DNA of 5,028 nucleotides from Phycisphaerae bacterium (GTDB taxonomy: Bacteria > Planctomycetota > Phycisphaerae > JAAYCJ01). Every line of letters begins with the position of its first letter. Position 1 is the first letter of the stretch. Made by a program: the position numbers and the translations under genes. Where the stretch lies: positions 1-5,028 of the forward strand of contig WFQY01000090.1 of NCBI GenBank assembly GCA_015486815.1. The letters are read 5' to 3'. A model generated the notes under the pieces. It was given only the letters and a program-made list of their open reading frames with translations. It searched no databases and was not told where the DNA came from. This document shows positions 1 to 5,028 of the stretch, in pieces.

Positions 1-1
1 A

Positions 2-802
2 TTTCAGATAGGCCCTGTTGTAGTAACCAATCATATGTTGATGTTGGTTTTGGCAGGGTGCATTCTTGCGATAGGACTGCCTTTGCTTTTCCGTCGTCCT
101 GCGCTCATTCCAAACAAACTTCAGAATGCTATAGAATCTGTATGTTTATATTTTGAAGACGTAGCTCGACCGATGCTCAAAGAGCATACGGAAAAATATA
201 TGAAATACATCTGGACAACATTCTTTTTTATCCTTACTTGTAATTTACTCGGATTGCTACCTTTGGCGCAGATAATATATCTGGTAACCGGCGGTCGGCT
301 AAAGCACATTGGTGGAACAGCTACCGGAAATATATATGTTACCGGTGCATTGGCAACGCTGGCATATTTTATCGTGAATGCTTCCGGCATATGGAACAAT
401 ATCAAGCATAAACATCAGGAAGGAAAGAATTGGATATTTGCAGCGGTTGTCGGATTCTTTTCTTATTGGTATAAGCTCGTGCCACATATCGAAGGAATAG
501 CTGGAAAAATTCTATTTCCGATGTTATTTTTGATTGAATTTTGCAGCTTGATAATAAAATCATCTGCCTTGGCAATTCGATTATTCGCCAATATGATAGG
601 TGGTCATACGGTATTAGCGGTATTCTTATTCTTTATCTCGCTCTGCCATAGTTGGCTGTCCGTTTTACTGGTTTCCGGATTGTCAACTACTGCGAGTGTT
701 GCTATTATGTGTCTCGAGCTATTCGTGGCATTTTTGCAGGCGTATATCTTTACGATGTTGGTGATAATATTCATCGGACAAGCGATATATCAGGAACACT
801 AA
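2..802 (+). CDS. atpB: F1Fo ATP synthase subunit a (AtpB), 5'-partial at window edge
   Basis: Subunit a is the Fo membrane stator, which carries protons to and from the c-ring. The reading frame is open to the left edge: eleven codons before the ATG at 35 read FQIGPVVVTNH with no stop and look like the usual lead-in to the first core helix. The ATG at 35 is therefore probably internal and the gene begins outside the window. Numbering from that Met, several hydrophobic segments are seen (about 1-19, 57-80, 100-120, 133-147, 158-180, 187-213, 219-250). The motif ALAIRLFANMIGGH carries the essential Arg182 (E. coli Arg210). His191 and Glu228 fall at the E. coli Glu219 and His245 positions, a swapped pair known from other lineages. 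Gln235 in FLQAYIF matches E. coli Gln252. The a-loop GGTATGNI is present. The family identity is firm; only the N-terminal extent is unknown. Confidence 0.96.
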   Translation, partial: FQIGPVVVTNHMLMLVLAGCILAIGLPLLFRRPALIPNKLQNAIESVCLYFEDVARPMLKEHTEKYMKYIWTTFFFILTCNLLGLLPLAQIIYLVTGGRLKHIGGTATGNIYVTGALATLAYFIVNASGIWNNIKHKHQEGKNWIFAAVVGFFSYWYKLVPHIEGIAGKILFPMLFLIEFCSLIIKSSALAIRLFANMIGGHTVLAVFLFFISLCHSWLSVLLVSGLSTTASVAIMCLELFVAFLQAYIFTMLVIIFIGQAIYQEH

Positions 803-819
803 AAAGTTACTTTTATGGA

Positions 820-850
820 TTTTGTTTTTCTTTTTTGCACTTTGTGGAGG
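820..850 (+). promoter_or_regulatory. T-rich tract plus strong ribosome binding site ahead of atpE
   Basis: A perfect GGAGG at 846-850 lies 8 bases before the atpE ATG at 859 and fixes that start. Just upstream, 820-836 is almost all T, broken only by one G and one C. In E. coli a U-rich stretch ahead of the atpE Shine-Dalgarno site acts as a translational enhancer that helps make c in excess of the other subunits. The same role here is an inference from position and composition. The tract lacks a GC-rich stem, so it does not read as an intrinsic terminator. Confidence 0.6.
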
Positions 851-858
851 TCTGACTG

Positions 859-1206
859 ATGAAAAGATTTAATCTGGTAATTGCATTGATTGTAATTGGT
901 GCTTACCTCGGTATGGGAACGGTAGCATTGGCAGCTGACGGTAATAACGGAAAAGCCGGCCTAAAATCGGGGATTTCGATGATAACAGATGCGGGAGCTG
1001 GTAAGCTCGGTGGAACAATAGGAGCAGGATTAGCTGCTATTGGTGCCGGTATTGGTATAGGCCGAGTCGGTGCGGGCGCTTGTGAAGGTATCGCACGTCA
1101 ACCGGAAGCAGGCGGAAGGGTATTTACCTCGATGATCATAACAGCTGCTATGATCGAAGGTGTCGCACTGTTTGCTATTGTCGTTGGCATATTGGCATCG
1201 CTATAA
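859..1206 (+). CDS. atpE: F1Fo ATP synthase subunit c (AtpE), rotor-ring proteolipid with N-terminal signal-like extension
   Basis: Subunit c forms the membrane rotor ring that turns as protons bind and leave. The protein has 115 residues, longer than the usual 70-90. Residues 1-25 look like a cleavable signal peptide (MKRF, a hydrophobic core, then VALA before ADG), followed by a linker and the standard hairpin. Helix 1 has the glycine ladder GAGIGIG (62-68), the polar loop is ARQPE (79-83), and helix 2 carries the ion-binding Glu100 in AAMIEGVALF. In my alignment to the Na+-dependent Ilyobacter c subunit, its Gln32, Ser66 and Tyr70 become Ile, Gly and Phe. The site therefore looks proton-specific rather than sodium-specific. 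The start is supported by GGAGG 8 bases upstream. The gene sits between atpB and atpF as usual. Cleavage of the N-terminus is inferred only. Confidence 0.97.
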   Translation: MKRFNLVIALIVIGAYLGMGTVALAADGNNGKAGLKSGISMITDAGAGKLGGTIGAGLAAIGAGIGIGRVGAGACEGIARQPEAGGRVFTSMIITAAMIEGVALFAIVVGILASL

Positions 1207-1240
1207 AATTCGCAGATACGTAAATTAAAATATTTGATAT

Positions 1241-1254
1241 GGAGTATTTCGATG
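1241..1254 (+). promoter_or_regulatory. Ribosome binding site that decides the atpF start
   Basis: GGAG at 1241-1244 is followed by a 7-base spacer and ATG at 1252. An in-frame TTG at 1234 would give a product six residues longer, but this GGAG would then lie inside the coding region and no comparable site precedes the TTG. The ATG is preferred. Confidence 0.75.
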
Positions 1255-1824
1255 GTCAGCAATATGCGTTGGCTTATATTGATAGGATTGTTAGCGGACG
1301 TTGCATCAGCCGCTGAACAAACGGGCGAGAAGGTAACCCCGTTTACAGGAAGTTTTGCAACGTCAATTATAACACTCGTTATATTCGGATTGCTTCTAAT
1401 TGTGCTTGGAAAGTACGCATGGAAGCCTATGATGGAAGCGATAATGACTCGCGAATCGCAGATCCGCAATGATCTTCAGAAGGCACAGGACGAAAAAAAG
1501 CACGCGGACGAGCTGCTCGAAGAATATCAGCAACTTCTGGAAGCTGCCCAAGCGGAGGTCGAGCAGATGATGAAGGAAGCATCTATCAAAGCGGAAAAGA
1601 TTCGACAGGAGATGCTCGAAGCTGCTCAGAAGCAAGCAAAAGAAACCATCGCACAAGCTAAAGAAGCGATTGAGCAGGCACAAACGGAAGCTGTCAGAGA
1701 ACTTTACGCAAAGTCAGCTGACATCGCTGTCGAACTTACAGCGAAAATTCTTCAGCGTGAGGTAAATAGCGAAGACCATCGTGTTCTTATACAAAACGGA
1801 CTTACGGAACTCGCAGAGAATTGA
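1252..1824 (+). CDS. atpF: F1Fo ATP synthase subunit b (AtpF), peripheral stalk
   Basis: Subunit b anchors the peripheral stalk in the membrane and holds the F1 head still against the rotor through delta. From the ATG at 1252 it has 190 residues. Residues 1-20 resemble a signal peptide (MRWLILIGLLADVASA followed by AEQ). A single membrane helix covers about 35-54 and is followed by the family signature KYAWKPMMEAIMTRESQI (54-71). From about 70 to 150 the chain is a long charged, alanine-rich coiled coil with heptad-like spacing, typical of the b dimer. The C-terminal part (AKSADIAVELTAKILQREV, 153-171) matches the delta-binding end. Length without the leader is near the usual 156-170. An upstream TTG at 1234 is possible but less well supported. 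Only one b gene is seen; no b' copy is in the window. Confidence 0.95.
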   Translation: MVSNMRWLILIGLLADVASAAEQTGEKVTPFTGSFATSIITLVIFGLLLIVLGKYAWKPMMEAIMTRESQIRNDLQKAQDEKKHADELLEEYQQLLEAAQAEVEQMMKEASIKAEKIRQEMLEAAQKQAKETIAQAKEAIEQAQTEAVRELYAKSADIAVELTAKILQREVNSEDHRVLIQNGLTELAEN

Positions 1825-1842
1825 TTATGGTCGGATAGAAAT

Positions 1843-2439
1843 ATGGCTGAAACCGATATAATAGAAAATAAACGTTTAGCGAACTCATACGCCGGCGCGT
1901 TATATGAAATTGCTACTCAGCGCAATCAGGTATATATTATCAAAGAACAGCTTGGTGAGTTATGCAGGCTTTTGGATGATGAGCCGGATTTAATGACGAT
2001 ATTTTCCGTGCCATCCATAACAAAGGAACAACGACAAATGTTCGTCGATCAGATTTCTCGTGAACTCGATCAGACTATAGTTGCATTTTTAGGTGTGCTC
2101 AATACCCGTAACAGACTTTGGCTTATACCGGAAATTGCAAAATCGTTTGGTGATATCGATGACGTTCGCAATAACAGATTAAAAACCAAACTTTATACAT
2201 CGGACGAAGTTGATAAATTTTTGATGGAAGAGATAGAAACGGTATTGCAGAAATTTTTCAATAAGGAACTGATAATCGAGCACCGGATAGACCCGCAAAT
2301 TCTCGGCGGTTTTATCGTACGAGCTGGCGATTTGATGATAGATGCGTCGGTGCGTAGCCGACTGCAGCAGATTAAAACGGATTTATTGAGGCGAGGTAAA
2401 GATGAAATTCAGAGTGGACGAAATTTCGTCGGTAATTAA
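1843..2439 (+). CDS. atpH: F1Fo ATP synthase subunit delta (AtpH)
   Basis: Delta (OSCP in mitochondria) sits on top of the F1 head and joins it to the b stalk. The protein has 198 residues, slightly longer than the usual 175-185. The N-terminal helical domain shows RLANSYAGALYEIA (11-24), the family's opening motif, and FLGVLNTRNRLWLIPEI (82-98). The C-terminal domain carries the conserved IDPQILGGFIVRAGDLMIDA (149-168) followed by SVRSRLQQIK. The start is 18 bases after the atpF stop, with only a weak purine-rich site (GGATAGA) before it. The last 12 or so codons run into atpA in another frame, so the tail DEIQSGRNFVGN is overprinted and lies beyond the usual family end. There is no sign of a frameshift in the body of the gene. 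Confidence 0.94.
   Translation: MAETDIIENKRLANSYAGALYEIATQRNQVYIIKEQLGELCRLLDDEPDLMTIFSVPSITKEQRQMFVDQISRELDQTIVAFLGVLNTRNRLWLIPEIAKSFGDIDDVRNNRLKTKLYTSDEVDKFLMEEIETVLQKFFNKELIIEHRIDPQILGGFIVRAGDLMIDASVRSRLQQIKTDLLRRGKDEIQSGRNFVGN
2388..2404 (+). promoter_or_regulatory. atpA ribosome binding site inside the end of atpH
   Basis: Two GAGG motifs, at 2388-2391 and 2393-2396, precede the ATG at 2402 by 10 and 5 bases. Both lie within the atpH coding frame, so ribosomes finishing atpH pass over the atpA start. This suggests translational coupling of delta and alpha, which is an inference. The AtpA N-terminus (MKFRVDEISSVIKREI) fits the family and supports this start. Confidence 0.7.
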
Positions 2440-4060
2440 ACGGGAAATAGAACAATATCACGATAAGATCGACCTGCGAAATGTCGGCGAAGTATTGGAG
2501 GTAGGCGATGGAATCGCAAGAATCTATGGCTTATCCGATGCAATGGCAGGCGAAATGGTCGAGTTTGAATCGGGAGTTTTCGGACAGGTATTCAATCTCG
2601 AAGAGGGCAATGTCGGTGTTGTTGTTTTAGGCGATTACCTCAGCATCGAAGAGGGTGATACCGTAAAGTGTACCGGTCAGCTCTTGAGCGTGCCGGTCGG
2701 TAAAGAGATGATAGGCCGAGTGGTTAATCCCCTTGGCGAGCCACTCGACGGTGGGCCTGCAATAGCTACCACCTTACGCCGTCCCGTAGAAACTCCAGCT
2801 CCCGGTATCGCAGAGCGTCAACCGGTTACCGAGCCTCTTCAAACCGGAATAAAAGCTATCGATTCGATGATTCCTATCGGGCGTGGTCAGCGAGAATTGA
2901 TTATCGGCGACAGGAAAACCGGAAAAACAGCTATCGCCATTGATACGATTATCAATCAAAAGGGGCAAGACGTTATATGCGTATATGTAGCTATCGGACA
3001 AAAAGAATCTACGGTAGCAGGCGTTGTTGAGACTCTCCGCAAACACGGAGCAATGGATTATACTATAGTGGTAGTAGCAGGAGCAGCTGACCCCGCACCA
3101 TTGCAATATATCGCTCCGTATTCCGGATGTGCGATGGCGGAGTATTTTATGTATGAGCACGGGCAAGCAACTTTGTGCGTTTATGACGACCTCTCGAAAC
3201 AAGCACAAGCATATAGACAATTGAGCTTACTTCTACGCCGACCACCAGGCCGCGAAGCATATCCCGGAGATGTATTTTACCTTCACAGCAGATTACTCGA
3301 ACGCTCCGCTAAGTGCGCCGAGCATTACATCATCTGCGAAAAGTCAGCAGATGAAAATACTACAAAAGGTATCAACGAGCAGATGTACGTTGGTATTCCC
3401 GGACTTTGGCAAGCTGAAAAAGATATCGAACAGATGCCTAACAAAGACAATCTCGAGATTAGAAAAGTTCCCGGCACCGGTGGCTCATTAACAGCGTTGC
3501 CTATAATAGAGACGCTCGAAGGCGAAGTGTCAGCTTATATTCCGACGAATGTTATCAGTATTACCGATGGTCAGATATACCTTCAGCCCGACTTATTCTT
3601 CGCTGGAGTCAGACCCGCGGTTGATGTCGGAATAAGCGTATCGCGTGTCGGAGGCAAAGCTCAGAACAAAGCAATGAAAAAAGTCGCAGGATCGTTGCGA
3701 TTGGATTTGGCAGCGTTCAGAGAACTCGAAGCGTTTGCTCAACTCGGTACCGAGCTTGATGCCGCTACACAAGCACAACTCGACAGAGGATATCGAATGG
3801 TCGAATTGCTAAAACAGCCTCAGTATCGACCAATGGACGTAACCGATCAGGTTATTGTGATATATGCCGGCGTAAATGGCTATCTCGATGAAATATCGGT
3901 TGATAATGTGCAACGATTTGAAAAAGACCTGATCGAATTCGTACACACCAAACATAAGTCTCTTTACGATGAACTTAAATCAAAAGCGGAACTCACAGAC
4001 GATATTGAAGATAGACTTAAAAAGATTTTAGCTGAATTTAAGGAATCATTTGGTAAATAG
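2402..4060 (+). CDS. atpA: F1Fo ATP synthase subunit alpha (AtpA) with an internal insertion
   Basis: Alpha alternates with beta in the F1 hexamer; it binds nucleotide at non-catalytic sites and supplies an Arg finger to the catalytic sites. The protein has 552 residues against about 500-513 normally. In order: N-terminal beta barrel (about 25-95, GEVLEVGDGIARIYGL at 29-44); P-loop GDRKTGKT (169-176), with Lys where many alphas have Gln; Walker B region ATLCVYDDLSK (256-266); VSRVGG with the Arg finger Arg415 (E. coli Arg376); and a C-terminal helical domain (about 420-552, including ELLKQPQYRPM). The extra length lies between HSRLLERSAK (295-304) and GGSLTALPIIET (360-371), where a lysine- and glutamate-rich segment is inserted. 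The reading frame is intact on both sides, so this is a real in-frame insertion and not an error. The gene overlaps atpH by 38 bp and lies 11 bases before atpG. Confidence 0.97.
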   Translation: MKFRVDEISSVIKREIEQYHDKIDLRNVGEVLEVGDGIARIYGLSDAMAGEMVEFESGVFGQVFNLEEGNVGVVVLGDYLSIEEGDTVKCTGQLLSVPVGKEMIGRVVNPLGEPLDGGPAIATTLRRPVETPAPGIAERQPVTEPLQTGIKAIDSMIPIGRGQRELIIGDRKTGKTAIAIDTIINQKGQDVICVYVAIGQKESTVAGVVETLRKHGAMDYTIVVVAGAADPAPLQYIAPYSGCAMAEYFMYEHGQATLCVYDDLSKQAQAYRQLSLLLRRPPGREAYPGDVFYLHSRLLERSAKCAEHYIICEKSADENTTKGINEQMYVGIPGLWQAEKDIEQMPNKDNLEIRKVPGTGGSLTALPIIETLEGEVSAYIPTNVISITDGQIYLQPDLFFAGVRPAVDVGISVSRVGGKAQNKAMKKVAGSLRLDLAAFRELEAFAQLGTELDAATQAQLDRGYRMVELLKQPQYRPMDVTDQVIVIYAGVNGYLDEISVDNVQRFEKDLIEFVHTKHKSLYDELKSKAELTDDIEDRLKKILAEFKESFGK

Positions 4061-4071
4061 AAAGTATCGCA

Positions 4072-4950
4072 ATGGCGAATGCACGGGCAATATTAAAACG
4101 AAGAAAAGCGGTTCAAAACATTCATAAGATTACGCGCACGATGCAGCTAATAGCGACTGCTCGTTTTCAAAAGGCGTTTAATCGAACTGTATCAGCCAAA
4201 CCTTATACGAACAAGATAAGGCAACTGGTCGCTAATCTCTCGCGATACGGCGAAGTCAGACACCCGCTATTGAGCATTCCCGATCAGGTAACGAATATAG
4301 ACCTACTAATTATAACATCAAATCGCGGATTGTGTGGCGGTTATAATAGTAACATTTTACATACAGCTCAAAGATTCATCGAAGAACGCAAAAAAAGCGG
4401 ACAACACGTATCAATAGACGTTGTCGGCAAAAAAGGTATAAGCCATCTGAAGTTTCTCGGTATGGATGTCGAGCAGACATATCTGCTCGCGGATGAAGTC
4501 CCCTATCGTAATGTCGAACAGATAGCACAGCGTTATATCGAGAGATTTTCGCAGGAGAAAATCCAAGCGGTAGCTGTCGCTTATATGCAGTTTATTTCGA
4601 GCAGCAGACAAAAACCGACAATATTACAGCTGCTGCCGATGGAAATAGAAGAACAGGAAACGATAGCTAAGCCAGGCGAAACACCCGAACATTACGCATA
4701 CGAATTTTCACCATCAGCGGAAGAGGTTATGGAAGAATTGGTACCCGAAGCGGTAAAGGTTGCATTATATCAATGCTTTATGGATGCTAATGTTTCCGAA
4801 GAAGTCGCAAGGATGATATCGATGAAAGCTGCCACCGATAATTCGGAAGAGATGATAAAGCACCTGACTCAGCAGGCAAACAAAGCACGACAATCGCAGA
4901 TTACCAGCGAACTGAGCGAACTCATAGGCGGTGCGGAAGCATTGAAATAG
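4072..4950 (+). CDS. atpG: F1Fo ATP synthase subunit gamma (AtpG), central shaft
   Basis: Gamma is the rotating shaft that links the c-ring to the alpha3beta3 head. The protein has 292 residues, a normal length. The N-terminal helix reads KAVQNIHKITRTMQLIATAR (12-31), equivalent to the usual KITKAM signature. The central Rossmann-like domain begins with DLLIITSNRGLCGGYNSNI (77-95). The C-terminal helix shows EVARMISMKAATDNSEEMI (244-262) and ARQSQITSELSELIGGAEAL (272-291), the family's most conserved end. Residues about 189-225 are an acidic stretch (EIEEQETIAKPGE and onward) in a region that varies in the family. The ATG is 11 bases after the atpA stop; the ribosome binding site is weak (GAAAG at 4060-4064), which suggests coupling to atpA translation. 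The start is supported by the MANARAILKRR opening. Confidence 0.96.
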   Translation: MANARAILKRRKAVQNIHKITRTMQLIATARFQKAFNRTVSAKPYTNKIRQLVANLSRYGEVRHPLLSIPDQVTNIDLLIITSNRGLCGGYNSNILHTAQRFIEERKKSGQHVSIDVVGKKGISHLKFLGMDVEQTYLLADEVPYRNVEQIAQRYIERFSQEKIQAVAVAYMQFISSSRQKPTILQLLPMEIEEQETIAKPGETPEHYAYEFSPSAEEVMEELVPEAVKVALYQCFMDANVSEEVARMISMKAATDNSEEMIKHLTQQANKARQSQITSELSELIGGAEALK

Positions 4951-5028
4951 GTACTAATGTATAAGATGAAAAGTTAGAATTTTATAGAGATGTGCAAAAT
5001 GCAAAAATTCCGATTGACATGTAGGGGC

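Noticed and set aside
802..836. Small inverted repeat AAAAG-TTA-CTTTT followed by the T-rich tract as an intrinsic terminator between atpB and atpE.
   Set aside because: A 5 bp A-T stem is too weak, and stopping transcription here would cut the operon. A translational role for the T tract fits better.
1234..1251. TTG at 1234 as the atpF start, six codons upstream.
   Set aside because: The GGAG at 1241-1244 has good spacing to the ATG at 1252 but would lie inside the gene if TTG were used. The extra residues add nothing recognisable.
2903..2931. Lys in place of Gln in the alpha P-loop (GDRKTGKT) as an unusual catalytic change.
   Set aside because: As I recall, the same variant occurs in other bacteria such as mycobacteria, and the essential Gly, Lys and Thr are intact.
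2774..3220. Long open frame on the - strand inside atpA (148 codons), and similar ones within atpB, atpE/atpF and atpG.
   Set aside because: They lie opposite strongly conserved ATP synthase coding sequence, have no recognisable domains or ribosome binding sites, and are shadows of the real genes.
4977..5010. Inverted repeat GAATTTT / AAAATTC after atpG as a terminator.
   Set aside because: The stem is 7 bp, nearly all A-T, with a 20-base loop and no T-run after it. It is likely chance in AT-rich DNA.
4990..5028. Possible short open frame beginning MCKMQKFRL at the right edge.
   Set aside because: It has only 13 codons, no properly spaced ribosome binding site and no resemblance to the AtpD N-terminus.

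Overview
The window holds most of one F-type (F1Fo) ATP synthase operon, read entirely on the + strand. The order is atpB (subunit a, 5' end cut by the window edge), atpE (c), atpF (b), atpH (delta), atpA (alpha) and atpG (gamma). This is the canonical bacterial order. The usual next genes, atpD (beta) and atpC (epsilon), are not reached. No RNA gene, mobile element, CRISPR array or convincing terminator is visible.

Layout: 2-802 atpB, 859-1206 atpE, 1252-1824 atpF (start moved in from an upstream TTG), 1843-2439 atpH, 2402-4060 atpA (overlaps atpH by 38 bp) and 4072-4950 atpG. A 78-base tail with no recognisable gene follows. Gaps between genes are 56, 45, 18, -38 and 11 bases, which fits one polycistronic transcript. 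No promoter is visible at the left edge, because the operon starts upstream.

The genes build both halves of the enzyme. Subunits a, b and c form the membrane proton channel, stator and rotor ring. Delta ties b to the F1 head, alpha forms half of the alpha3beta3 hexamer, and gamma is the central shaft. The key residues can be read: the essential Arg of a, the carboxylate of c (in a context that favours H+ over Na+), the alpha P-loop and Arg finger, and both gamma signature ends.

The organism looks like a moderately AT-rich bacterium. Features that made me think of Planctomycetota (perhaps the Phycisphaerae/Sedimentisphaerales side) are signal-peptide-like N-termini on both c and b, a GTATGN-type loop in subunit a, and the alpha wording around residues 396-420. 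This is an impression from memory, not a search result. It could be another Gram-negative-type phylum.

I see no undescribed system here. The points worth a second look are modest: a roughly 40-50 residue insertion in alpha, signal-like N-termini on two Fo subunits, a T-rich tract before the atpE ribosome binding site, the atpH/atpA overlap, and the lack of an atpD start within 78 bases of atpG.
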